Of a stretch of DNA of 64,000 nt, positions 43,795 through 55,755 are shown one piece after another. Both the position numbers and the translations under genes were made by a program. Under the pieces are notes generated by a model. That model saw only the letters and a program-made list of their open reading frames with translations. It ran no database searches and had not been told where the DNA came from. Each line of letters starts with the position of its first letter. Within the stretch, counting starts at the first letter, position 1. This DNA comes from Sapria himalayana. Taxonomy: Eukaryota > Streptophyta > Magnoliopsida > Malpighiales > Rafflesiaceae. The stretch is from NCBI GenBank assembly GCA_029783825.1, contig JAREIK010002450.1, positions 2,969,022 through 3,033,021 of the forward strand. Direction: 5' to 3'.

Positions 43795-46700
43795 TAGAGG
43801 TGTCAAACAGGCCAGGTGGCATGGGTCCGGCCCGAGGCACAACTCGACTCGGCCATGCATGGTTCTGCACGGCACGATAGAGACTCGCACTCGTGCCAGT
43901 GCCAGGCCTGCTCACGGCACGGCTTGTACCGTGCTTAGTTAAACTAGGCCACGTGCTGGGCCAGGCACGGCCTAGTACGAGGGTTCGTGGGCAGGCATTT
44001 TCAGCACGAACCGAACCGTGCTTTGACCCAGCTCCACCCCGAAGCCCGACGCCATGATGGCCGACCCTTAGCCTGACAGATCCAAAATTCAGTCAGGCCC
44101 ATAACCTGACCGACCAGACCCATAATCTTTTTTCCTTAGCAATCTAGCTAGAGCTAGATTATTCCAAAAGTCAAAGTTTCTAGAACAAACGACTGTTTGG
44201 GTCGGTTCGATGGTCAAACCGACCTAATGCTCCAAAAAAAAATTCAAATCTAAATCATTGAATTTCGCCTCCAACGGCTATTGGGAAGAATCCGACTGCC
44301 CTAAGGAATCTGCCTAAATTTTTATTTCAAAAAAATTAAAAAAAATAAAAAAAATAAAAAAAATTTAAAAAAATCATTTTTTTAAATTATTTTTCTAAAT
44401 CTATAAAACCTTTCCCCCACTCATTCATATGTTTTGAATGAGTGGAGGACTTATTAAATTTATATGTTTTTAAAACATAAATCTTTCTTTCTCTCTAATT
44501 TTCTTTTTCTGGTTGTTGCTTTTGAATTTGGTTTTGCCTTTTGGGACTTTGGTGTAGTGTAGAATGTGGTGCGTGTGTAGTGCGGACATCAAAAAGTTAA
44601 AGTTTATGCATTATGATTTATGAGTATTTTTTTAATTTATTAGTTTTTAAGTTTTAAATTTTAAAATCTTCTTCTTTCTCCTAGTTCTAATTTCTAGTTC
44701 TAAGTCTAATCTAAAAATAAAAAATAAAAAAAATAATAAATAGTAATTTTAATTACGAAAATAAAATTAATTATAATTTAGATAACGAAACCCTATGGAA
44801 AGGTCTGCTGCTGTCGAAATTTTGATTTCTTTGATGCAGACATTAAAAAGTCAAAGTTTATGCATTATGATTTATGTATATATTTTTTATTTATTAGCTT
44901 TTAAGTTTTAAATTTTAAAATCTAAAATCTTTTTTTCTCCTAGTCCTAAGTCTAATCTAAAAAAAATAAAAAAAATGACAAACCATTTTTTAATTATAAA
45001 AATAAAATTAATTATAATTTAGATAATGAAAACCCTAAGAAAAGGTCTGAGGCTGCCTAAATTTAGGCTTCTCCAGTCGCTTCGACTCAAACATCTAAAA
45101 AATAATAAATTAGAAAATTTCAATAATTTGGACTCATTTTAATATTATAAAACAAAAAAATATTAGGGCTGCTGAAGAAGAATCGACACAGTGCAAATAT
45201 AATAAAAAAATATTAACATGTGAGAGTTCGTGTGAGACTGAGCATCTCAAGAGGCATGCCTAACTATGTATCAAAAAATATGGTGCATTAAATCCTAGAC
45301 AAACCCAACTCCACGGTGGATTTTTGAGGCTAGATCTAATTCAGTCTTTAAGTTTATCTCCTTCATATATCGCAACGAGTTCGGGAAAGAAGACATGATC
45401 ATATTGATCATCATGATGAGTCTTCCGATTAGATTTTTGGAGGATCAAATGGTAGTCAGTATCATGTAGACATATTTTTAGCTTGTATATCGTATGATTC
45501 TTATGTCTACATCTAGGAACGACATACTTAAATATTATAAGTTAGAAAAATACATAATAATTAATAAATTTATGGAATATAGTGAAGTGATGTCTGTGAC
45601 ATCCAATATCTGGACTAGTCACGATGATACATCTTATACCTATTGCACCGTCTACTATATAGATTTTAAATGGTCACTAAATAAAAATATATTATGATTT
45701 TCTGAGATTCTTTATTTTCATGATGACCCAATCATTTTTGAGTGCATGATGAAAATCTTTAGAGAATATAAAATTCAAAATAAAATTTTTAGTATCATAT
45801 TCGGTAATACATCTAATAATGAAGTAGTAATTAATATGTTTATTTGGAATATTAGAGATGAACAATTAGGAGAGATTTTTCATGATAGATGTATGTGTCA
45901 TGTCATTAACTTTATAGGACAAGCGGGGATAAAGGTGTATGCCTCCACTTTAGAAAATAAACATAACTCACTAAAATATATTTGTACGCCTCACAGATAG
46001 TAGGAATTTGTGAATTTAAAGAAGAAGAAATTTTAATTAGATGTGAGCCATCATTAGAATATACATACCTGATGTTGGAATCATGTGTGTGATACGAACA
46101 TATGATATCCAACTACGTTAATAGTAAAAGTGACGAATTTATTATTGAAAATATTAACTGGGCTATAGAAATTTTATTAATGAAATTCTTGAAGTTTTTT
46201 CATGATATGACATACATGTGTTTGTTAGTTTATACCTTCATGACTTGTATTGTACTTAGGTGCATATGCAATATTAGTTGTATATTTAGGAATTATCGAG
46301 ATGACTTGACACTTAGTGATATAGTTCTAGAGATAAAAATCAAGTACTTAATGTACGAGTTTACCATTTCATCTCTTTATTATCTAACTGTCTGCATGAA
46401 CCTTAGGTTAAGGTGGAAGGGGTAGTACTAGTTGGGTTCATTCACGGGTAGTTGATTGAGTTCTTCATATACTTCGTTACTAGGTATGAAGGTAGTTCTA
46501 GTGAGGCTCCAAGAATGGATATGGATACCTTATTCGGAGATGATGACTTTTCATTCAGTTAGTGAGGGGGAAACAATGAGGTGGATCATCGGCTAGGAGC
46601 TAACCGCTTCGATACTTAGATATCGATTACTATTTAATTCTATCACATTTTAATTCTAAGAATTTTGATATATTACAGTGATGAAAATCATACAAGTCTA

Positions 46701-47587
46701 CATTTTTCATGCTATCTAAGATGACATAAGATCTACTGACTCCTCTAGTGTCAAGCATAATATCGGAGTTTTCTTTTTCTATTGTAGTAAATATTATTTT
46801 TGGTAGAAGATCGAGATTATATTCAGTTATTATTGAGGCTTTAGCATGCATGAAGAATTATGATGATTTGAGTTGGGCATACAAGATCATGCTAGGACTA
46901 TAGCAAAAGTGGAAAAGTTGATTGCTGATGATGATTTGTATGATATTAATATTAAGGATGATACGATGATTGATGACGTTGATGATTGACGATTGAGATA
47001 TTGATGTCTAATAATTTATTGATTTACTCATTAACATTGTTTTTGTGTTTATTTATTTTTTGTTTGTGATATTACTTTGAGTTTGTCTTTGTGGATTGAT
47101 ACTTGTAACTTAAATATTTATTTTTTATGAATTTTTATTTTGTATTGAATTTTAATTTTTATTCATATTTAAGTTTTAATATTTTATTAATTCATATACT
47201 TACACTGATATATATTTAATTTTAAAATTTAAGTTGTTTATTATAATAAATAAACTTAATTTTTTATTAAATTTAATAAAATAAAAATTTTAAATTTAAT
47301 TATTTATTTATAGTTAACAATTAAAAATATATAAACATTAACTTGAATAAAAAAATTTAAATATATTAAAAATTAAAAACTAGCCTGTACATGCTAGAAT
47401 CGGCCCGTACATGCCAGAATTGGCATGTACGGGCCCAACTCAGCACGGTTTCATCACTTGCCTAGCTCTTAGGCCATGCCTGGCTTGGCCTGATGAAACC
47501 ATGCTGGGCTAGGGACGACTTGGTGGCATGGTTAGGCCACCTAAAATTGGCTCTAGCCGGGTTGATCTGACCTATTTGACACTTTTA
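43795..47587 (+). mobile_element. hAT-Ac element, 3793 bp, first of a tandem pair
   Basis: Termini are TAGAGGTGTCAAAC and TTTGACACTTTTA. The flanking octamers (ctaccgaa, agtcatat) do not match. Transposase remnants at about 44790-46990 include a BED region (STQCKYN; second Cys lost), NKILFDI-type core, CMCHVIN (45890) and a dimerisation block near 46730-46860 (VSSI, then EALACMKNYDD). A 253-bp tandem duplication (44582 and 44835) repeats the 5' leader and start of the gene. The right neighbour begins directly inside another hAT transposase. Confidence 0.85.
44582..45080. repeat. 253-bp tandem duplication inside hAT copy
   Basis: gc(g/a)gacat(c/t)aaaaag, then tttatgcattatgattta recurs at 44582 and 44835, and both units continue to a near-identical aaggtctg(c/a) end (44801 and 45045). 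The gene's 5' region is therefore present twice. Confidence 0.85.
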
Positions 47588-49887
47588 AGTCATATACTAT
47601 AACGATTTAGGGAAAGAAGACATGATCAAACTGATCACCATGATAAATCTTTTAATTAGGTTTTTGGAGGATCAAAGGGTAGTCAGTATTATGCAGTCAT
47701 ATTTTTAGCCTGCATATCATATAATTCCTAGGTCTATATCTAGTAATGACATATTAAAATATTATACATTTGAAAAAAAATAATAATTAATAAATTTAGG
47801 GATTATAGTAGAGTGATGTCCGTGATGTCTGATATTTAGACTAGTCATGATGATGTCTCTTTTGCATGTCTTACTGCTTAAAATGTAGATTCTAAATGGA
47901 CACTAAATAAAAAAATATTAGGATTTATGAGCTTCTTAATCCTCATGATGACTCGGCTATTTTTGATTGTATGATGAAAATCTTTTAAAAATATAAAATT
48001 CTAAATAAAATTTTTAGTATTATATTCGATAATGTATCTAATAATAGAGTAGCGATTAACATATTTATTTGGAGTATTATTAATTGGACTAATAAGGAGA
48101 GATTTTTTATGTTATATACATATGTCATGTCATTAACCTGATAATATAAGCAGAGATGAATGTCTCTGCCCTCATTTTAGAAAATATATTTAACTCACTA
48201 AAATATCTTTGTATGTCTCGTAGACAACATGAGTTCGGTAGTCTCTATTTGTCAGCTGGTCTAAAAATAAAGAAATTCCAATCAGATATGAGATACTATT
48301 AGAATTACAAATACCTTTATGTGGGAGGCATCTGTTGGATACAAACACGTGATATTCGACTATGTCATTAGTAAGAGTGACAAATTTATTATAAACGATA
48401 CTAATTGGGTTACAAAAATTTCAGTTATAAAATTTTTAAAGACTTTTTATGACATGATGAATATGTGTTCGTCAGTTTATATTCTCATGATTTGCATTGC
48501 ACTCAAGTACATATATAATATTAGTAACATGTTTAAGAAATTTAGAGATGACCATACATTTAGTAATATAATTATAGAGATAGAAATCAAGTACTTAAAA
48601 TACTGGTCCATAATTTAATTTTTTTATTGTTTGGCAGCCTGTGTATGAACCATAAAGAAACACCTGAAAGTTTTTTTTCATGAGAAGTTGACTGAGCTCT
48701 TTACATACTATGATACTAGGTATGATGGTCGTAGTAGTGCGGTTTCGAGTATGAATATGGATACTTATTCATGAATGATGACTTTTCCTTTCAGGTAGCG
48801 AGAGAAAAATGATGGGGTGAACTATCAAATATGAGTGAGTTATCTCGGTAATTAGATATCAATTATTACTTAAATATTCTCACAGTTCGATAATAAAAAT
48901 AATGATACTTTATAATGGTGAAAATTATATGAGCTTACTCATCCCATACTATCTAAGATGACATGAGATCTACTAACTCCTATGTCGAGCGTAGCATCGG
49001 AGTTTACTTTTTCTGTTGTAATGAATGTGATATCAGATATGAGATCGAAATTACAATCAGATATTGTTAAGATATTAAAATTTATGAAGGATTATGAGGA
49101 GTTGAGCTTAAACATCTAGGATCATGCTGGGACTGCAGTAAAAGCAGAAGAGTTGGTTGATGATGATGATCCGTGTGATATTGATATTGATGCCAATTTG
49201 ACGATTGATGATGATTGTTGGATTGAGAAATTAATATTTGATATTTATCTTATATCATCATTTATTATATGCTGTAATGCTATCTGTTGATGATATTTTT
49301 TATTTTTATTTTTCTTTTTTGGATTTATATCGTATATGTTTTAATTTTTTTTCTCATATTATTTTGAGTTTGAAGCTTGATTCTTGAATATTAATTTTTT
49401 GTGATTTGCATGGTTTATATTAATATTTAAGTTTTATTAATTCATATACTATTAATTTTTTAATTTTAGTTGTTATTTATACTAAACTTAATATTTTATT
49501 AATTTAATAAAATAAAAATAAAAAAATTAATTATTTATTATAATTTAACAATTAACTATTAAATAATAACTATTTAAGTAATTAATTATTAATAATTAAA
49601 TAATTAAAATTTAAATCTTATAATAATTTTAATATTTTGTATTAAAATAATTAAAAATTTTCAAATTGGCTTGAACTAGGCCCAAACCTTGCCCAAACCC
49701 AGCCCAAAGGGCAAACCCCGGCCTCCTACTTGACCCGGATGGGCCAAAACTAGCTTGTCTAGGCATGACCCCGCACAGTTTCATCATAGTCGGATTGATG
49801 GGCCATGCTGGGCCATCTGTGATGAATTCGTGCTGGGCTAGGCCCGGCCTGGTGGTCCCATTGGGCCACCAAAAATTTGAGATTTTA
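47588..49887 (+). mobile_element. hAT-Ac copy, 5'-truncated, second of the tandem pair
   Basis: It begins abruptly inside the transposase at tcatatactataacgatttaggga, corresponding to the tatcgcaacgagttcggga segment of its neighbour, and continues through all later blocks to VASEFTFSVV..ISDMRSK (about 48990-49050), the best preserved version of the dimerisation motif in the window. The GC-rich right end degenerates to atttgagatttta (49887). The 5' terminus and BED finger are missing. The break point is almost the same as in the copy at 27738. Confidence 0.8.
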
Positions 49888-51570
49888 AATATCAGATAGC
49901 CAGATGATCTTTCAGCTAGTCTATTTGATTTTGTTCTTCTGATTGCTCTTTGGAAGAGATACATAAGCTATACTCTGGATTCAATTTTATAGATTTTATT
50001 GTATTCTTGTCTTTTATTTATTTATTATTATGATTATTTTTTGATGATGCTAGAATAGCCAAATTTCTTTTGAAAGTATCTTCTCATTCAAGATAGTGCT
50101 AGACCATATTAGAAGAAATATATTCTCGTCATTCTAATGAGACATTAAAATTAGTATCATATCTTTCAGAAAAATTTGTTATTGGTTGCAGTTGGGCATT
50201 TATTATGAAGACAAGTATAGGTGAAAAGGTAGATAATGTTAAGATAAAATTTATGATGAGATGATTCACGTATACATTTGATGTGGATTACAAAGACATT
50301 TACTTTTCAAAACATCAAAATGATCTCAATATAGATTCTTATTTATCTTGCATCATATCATGGTTAAAAGATATATCAACTAGATGTGAATAATATATTT
50401 TTATATGGTAACCTTGAGGAAAAAGTGTATATAGAGTAAATACCTAGGTTTTGAGTAGTACAATTACATATATTTGTAGCATGTAGAAGATATATAATTT
50501 AAAGTAGTCACTAAGTGTTTGGTTGGTGAGATTCTCATAAATAGTTATCTCGTTTGGGTTACCCATGTATATTATTGACTCTTGTTTGTTATTTCAAATG
50601 AGTCCTGACGATAGAATGCTTTTGTTGAATGTTTATGTGACTTATATTTTGATTTTAAGAGATGATGAGTTGGAGATTACCTTACTCAACGTATTTTCAT
50701 ACATAATTTTAGAACAATCTTAGGAGACTTAAATACTTTCTTAGTATTAAGTTGACTTATTTTATCAGATATATTATCTTATGACATATGAGATATGTAC
50801 TTAATATTCTTATACATATTAATTTTTTGAGTTGTACTTTAGTATATATTCTTATTGATTTAGGTATATACTTTACTTCTAATATAATCTATTTAGTTGA
50901 GTTTATTATTTATTAGAGAATTTTTGGGAAAATTAACTATCTAACTATAAATAGATAAGATATAATATATACAATTAATATAATTAAATTTTTATTAAAT
51001 TCATATTTACAGGCTTACATTAACACATTTCTTTGCATATTGAGGTATGTGAAGAAGTTAACATTACTTGGAATCTCTTTCATGGATCATAAATATTTGT
51101 AAATAGTCTAATATTCAGATTTGAGTTGGATACCAACGTGCATATAGATGAGATTTATGAAAAAATTTTATATTTTTCTTGGAGATAATCTTATCTTCTA
51201 GAAACATAAGATCGATGGAATTGTTTCAAAATTTATTGCAGAGACAAAATTCAAAATAATGGTGATAAATACTTATGAGATATTTTGATTGTGATATATA
51301 CTTGAGGAGATCGAATATGCATCTTCTCTTCCACAACCATGTATATGATAGTTAGAAAATATAATACATAACTTTCATTATGGTTTTTTACAAGTGGACA
51401 AAAAGCATAAATGTGAATTACTTCTTTCTAAGGGAGAAGATTTATTTTAATATCATTATTACAATATACATTTAGATAACATAGTAACTAGTAAATATTT
51501 TTAAAAAATTTTTTAAGAGTTCTCAATTTTTTTAAGCATGATTTTGTAGACTCGTATGTACCAACTTGAT
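49888..51570 (+). mobile_element. Ty1/copia relic, continuation (RT, RNase H, 3' end)
   Basis: The plus strand shows RT remnants (FMMR.FTYTFDVDYKDI at about 50255-50300; NVYVTYILILRDDELEI at 50620-50680 in place of YVDD) and RNase H start (NYLTINRxD, about 50935). The end region atgtaccaacttgatagaagagata (about 51556-51580) resembles a decayed copia polypurine tract. It joins 43476-43794 to its left across the hAT pair. Confidence 0.7.
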
Positions 51571-51682
51571 AGAAGAGATATGATTTTTTTATTATTTATT
51601 TTATTTTTTTGTATTTTTGATGGGAGCACCTACATATAGGTTATCTTAATTATTTTTGCTCATTATATTAGAGTATTAAATA

Positions 51683-51728
<46 letters not shown>

Positions 51729-52339
51729 TGAGTATTATTGTATTATTTTAATTTTTTATCACTTAGTTGCTTATATGAATCTCATAGTTAAGATTAAAGG
51801 ATTATAAAATATTATGAAGTATTTATGTTCTTGCATTAACTAAATTTAAGAAGAAGAGTGTATAATTTATGAATAATTAGAAAAATTATTTAAATATTAT
51901 GAAAAAAAATATAACTGTTATAACGAGCCTCCGTATATGAATATTGATATTGTTTTTGGATATATTGATTTTTCTCTTCAATATGCATGAACTATTGAGA
52001 TACATAAATATTAATTACTATTCTATATTATTCTATAGTGATATAAAAAAATGTAGACACATTGAATTGTTGGAAATTATTTAAATTTATTTTTTTTATG
52101 CAATTTAAAATAACGTGTAATCTACTGATCCCTTTGGTATTTTTTGACATTTTCTCTATTGTTTTTGTTTTTAATGATTTTGTTAATTAAAATATTGAAT
52201 TTGTTTAATTTTTTATTATGTGTTTTAGTTTATTTTGTAGTTTTATAGTAATTTTATTAGTTATTTAATTTTTTTAATTTCATATTATATATATATATAT
52301 ATGTATGTATGTATATACATTGTCTATATATATTAATAT
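51571..52339. other. LTR-like AT-rich sequence with (AT)n
   Basis: gatgggagcacctacatatagg at 51619 resembles the LTR-like 10538-10560. (AT)n runs lie at about 51687-51724 and 52285-52302 (the latter followed by tatg repeats). Short hAT-like remnants of transposase (51770-52170) may be present; none is secure. Confidence 0.4.
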
Positions 52340-52750
52340 AGTGAGGTAGACAATCTAAGGCCCATGGTCTTAGTATACCTAGAGCCTTAGGGCTTGGACT
52401 GACTAGATTTGGATCGCAATGAGGCTACCTAGGTTAGGAACTTGTCAAGCCAAGGATGAACCATGCCCATGGGCTGACTTGTACTAGGTTTTAGAGTGGA
52501 TATACCTGACCTGACACAACCCAATTGCAATTAGGCTTTAGGGTCATGTTGGGCCACCTTAGTTTTTAGGCGCCCTAGCATGGCACTACACTCACATTGT
52601 ATCGTGCCCAAAAAAGCATGACACTTACATTGTGCTGTGCCTAACATGACATGATACTCAATGTCGTGTCTAACACAACATGATTATTCAGTTGGATCAC
52701 AAAAAATTAGGTCATATCATGTTGCCATGATTTGTTTAATTTGTCACATT
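52340..52750. mobile_element. Decayed hAT-Ac-related GC-rich remnant
   Basis: About 400 bases rich in aggcccatggt, gccaagg, ggccac and cgtgccc words like the hAT-Ac subterminal regions. It ends tttaatttgtcacattta, a plausible degenerate right terminus (TTTGACACCTCTA). The left end is not recognisable. Confidence 0.5.
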
Positions 52751-53503
52751 TAGCTGACTATATTATTTTTGGGAGAAATATTTAAAAGATTAATTATCTA
52801 TATTCTGATTATGATCAGAATAAATATAACATATATAATTAGTATGTTTAATTATTTTTTAGATTCTTATCAATAATTTCATCATGACACGGCTTTTCGT
52901 ATTATACGATATATGAAGAAATTCCAAGGATGTTTTATAGCATATGCAATCATATTAAAAATTAACTATCAGTATTATGATTATTATTATATCAAATATA
53001 GCATACGCAATCAATATAATTAGTTATTTTTAAAATTTTTACTAGTATATTTATCTGACATAATTTTGTATACACCATGATCAGACTAAATATAACACAC
53101 ATAATTATTATCTTCTAGAAGAGTAAGAGATAAATGTGTGTTTCGAAATCTATTACAAAGACAGAGTTAAGCGTGATGATGATAGTTATGTGTGAGATAC
53201 TTTAGGTTTGACACCTATTTGAAGTAATTATATATTCACTTTATTCTTGTATAATTCTTTTCAATGATAATTAGATAGGAAAACATATAGCTTTTGATCC
53301 ATTATTTCACGAGAAAATAAAATATATAGAGATAGACTACTTATTAAGAAGAGACAATATCAAAGATGAGATCATTATCACAATATGTATCAAGACAATG
53401 AAGCAACCAATAAATATCTGCACGAAGGGCTTGACAAGTCTAACTTTTTTTTTTTTTTTAAGTTTGATGTTCTTGTCTTTTAAGCACCAACTTGAAGGAG
53501 GGG
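52751..53503 (+). mobile_element. Ty1/copia 3' end (RNase H and polypurine tract)
   Basis: RNase H remnants occur near 52780-52930 (RLIIYILIMIRINITYIIS, then HHDTAFRIIRYMKKF), with repeated fragments afterwards. 53487-53503 reads accaacttgaaggagggga, the conserved copia end with its polypurine tract. The LTR would begin at about 53504. Confidence 0.65.
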
Positions 53504-54132
53504 ATATTGTCGTGGTTCATAATTTTATTATTTATTTTTTAATATCTTTATTACGAGCATCTAACATGTGAATTGATCTAATTCTATTTGCTTATTATAT
53601 AATGACTTGCTTGTATGATGATTATTATAGTTTTTACAATTATGATTAATGAAATGATTGTGCTTGACTATTTTCTTAATAATGTTTACATATTTATTTG
53701 TTTATACATTATGTGTACATGGATTTGCTTTCGACGAGAGTTACTCATCTTTCTAATTTTTATTTTATTTATTGTAGACCCTTGCTCAACATTGATTGTT
53801 TCCTTCATAATGTTTGCATATTTATTTGTTTATACATCATGTGTACATGAATTTGCTTTCAATGAGAGTTGCTCATCTTTTTAAAATTTATTTTAATTAT
53901 TGTAGATTCTTGTTTGACATAGAAATTAGAATGTTGATGTAACTGTTGTATCCACCCTTTTGGGTAGTGTGATCAGAGATGGTCATATATTGTGATTATG
54001 TTATTTGCTTCAATGGTGAATTTAGTTTGATTTGATGGTATTTTCAATCTGTGGAATTTTTATGAATTTGCTCCTTTTATTCCTTGTATCTACCCTTACA
54101 TTTTATTTTGAGCTGGTTTTCATTTTTTGTAG
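53504..54132 (+). other. Copia LTR and end of giant intron, with 128-bp duplication
   Basis: LTR-like sequence starts after the polypurine tract. About 53655-53920 contains a 128-bp tandem duplication (ataatgttt(a/g)catatttatttgttt at 53679 and 53807, each followed by gctttc(g/a)a(c/t)gagagtt(a/g)ctcatctt). The last 20 bases before the exon are a T-rich tract and tag. Confidence 0.65.
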
Positions 54133-54216
54133 GTTATATTGGTTCGATTTCATTTTTGAACACTGTGTTGGTGGTCATCAATAAGCTTCGTTCTATTAAT
54201 CCAAAACTCATTTATG
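54133..54216 (+). CDS. PDXK: Pyridoxal kinase exon (YIGSISFLNTVL..)
   Basis: An 84-bp exon, fully open in the frame continued from 9772. The first bases GT complete Gly, then YIGSISFLNTVLVVINKL and RSINPKLIY, with the last G starting the next codon (expected Val of the YVCDP motif). This is the block that follows THLLTG in plant pyridoxal kinases. It is preceded by ttttcattttttgtag and followed by gttagt, a normal GT donor. The expected YVCDPV..GDEGKLYVP exon is not found up to 64000, so the catalytic part of the gene lies outside. The family usually has Q at VLxVV; here it is V. Confidence 0.92.
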
Positions 54217-54571
54217 GTTAGTAAATAACTGAATTTCTATTGACTGACAGTGCTCTTTTTGTAATGCCGACAATGTGTTTATGCATTGGTTGACCAAGCT
54301 ACAAAACATCTGATGCTTTTTGGGATGAATTTTGAAATATAATACAGGAAACAAGTATTTGTTTTAAATGTGAAAAGGCTTACAAATGTATAAATTTAAT
54401 TGGTGGTGAGAATTGATACAGATGATTCGAGCAATTTAAGTAAATATATATATATTTTTTAATTTTTTAATTTTAAGTAAATATTTTAATTTTAATTTTA
54501 GGATAATAGATATTTCTTGTACACATTTCATTTACCAGAGTAATTATTAATTTTTGTTTCATACATTATTA

Positions 54572-55208
54572 TGGTATCAGAGCTGGGAATCCTAATTGGT
54601 TTCCCTGCCAGAACAGCCACTGTATAACAGCTCTGATCACAACTCACTGGTTCTGACTGTCTGTAATGACACCAATCACAACCCACTGGTGCTGGTCGTC
54701 TCTAATGGTGCTGGTCATCTCTACCCTAATTGGGTTAGCTGCCTCTCGCCAATCACAATATGCCATATTCAAGAGCTATTTCTATCCTTATCATTGCCAT
54801 CATGAACCATCCTTGCCGCCAGCAATTTTCTCAACCAAGCACCATCACTATTACAGAAACTTTTGGCCTTCGTCGGCGCTGAAAGTTATACAAGGTGCCA
54901 GTAGTTTTACAATAGCACTGTTGCCAGTAGTTTTACAATAGCACTGTTGCCAGTAGTTTTACAATATCACTGTTGCCAGTAGTTTTACAACAACAGCACC
55001 ATTTGCATCTGAGTGCCACCTCATGCCACAACTCGTATGATCCATTTTCTGCCCTCGTCGTTGGCACCATGTGTTGCCCTTGTTGCTGCCAGACTGAACA
55101 ATGCAGTGTATGCATTGCATGTACAGTGTATAGTGCAGCGGAGAAAGTTGGGAGTGTGTGGCGTGTGTTAAAGATGCTGGTTCACTATCAGTGCAAATAT
55201 TTGTGTTT
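54572..55208 (+). mobile_element. Copia primer site and leader, plus strand
   Basis: TGGTATCAGAGCTGG at 54572-54586 is a near-perfect initiator-Met primer site, so an LTR should end at about 54571. The leader that follows has repeated cac(c/t)aatcacaac and ggtgctggtc words and a 26-bp tandem repeat. At about 55209-55218 an antisense primer site (tgacaccaac) faces it from the other side. The frames of 69-128 codons here are not protein-family matches. Confidence 0.55.
54895..54995. repeat. 26-bp tandem repeat, 4 units
   Basis: gtagttttacaata at 54901, 54927, 54953 and (last base changed) 54979, each preceded by tgcca. Confidence 0.95.
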
Positions 55209-55560
55209 GACACCAACTTACTATTGGTGTTTATAAAAACAACACTACTAAAAACTAATTCAATAAAATTTAATAATAAAGAATGTATAAGTGATATGCT
55301 TATATAAAGTGCACAATGGATTGAGACCATATCAGGTGTGCCCATTTATAATGAAATAAAATTGAAAATATTTAGTTTTAGTTTATTTTTGTTTCTTGTT
55401 TTATTTTTTTTTACTAAAAGTACCTTGTAAGTTGTTCTAAGTTATATATATTATCATATTGTATTAAAAATTATAACTTTTTATTTTAATAACATTTTAA
55501 TAACATTTTTATAATGAAATAAAATTGAAAATATTTAGTTTTAGTTTATAAATAATATCT
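55209..55560 (-). mobile_element. Copia LTR, minus orientation, with 41-bp direct repeat
   Basis: aataataaagaatgtat, then ttatataa, then ataatgaaataaaatt parallels 57991-58065. The 41-base stretch starting tttataatgaaataaaattg occurs identically at about 55346 and 55508. The primer site at 55209-55218 is degenerate. Confidence 0.45.
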
Positions 55561-55712
55561 TTTTTTTTGTAAAAAAAATATTATCTTGGTGTGCTTTTGT
55601 ATAAGGCAACCCACCCACATTTTGGGTAGGGCAACTAATATATTGCGTAGGGAAACACACCTTTTGTATAAGGCAGCCCCTTGGTATCCTTTTGTGTAGG
55701 ACAACTCGTAAT

Positions 55713-55755
<43 letters not shown>

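Larger units (their letters stand above)
9773..54132 (+). other. PDXK: Giant PDXK intron, 44,360 bp
   Basis: The donor gtgcat at 9773 and the acceptor ttttcattttttgtag ending at 54132 join two exons of one protein in the same phase (ACA-G / GT-TAT, giving LTG-YIG). Everything between is transposons and relics, including at least one complete copia element, five hAT-Ac relatives with transposase remnants, several non-autonomous hAT-like elements and at least seven other copia relics. I found no other PDXK exon inside it, and none is needed: the proteins of relatives run directly from LTG to YIGS. Confidence 0.85.

Noticed and set aside
54596..55345. Frames of 60-128 codons on both strands after the PDXK exon, considered as further host exons
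   Set aside because: None gives the expected YVCDPV..GDEG sequence; they lie in a retrotransposon leader with tandem repeats.
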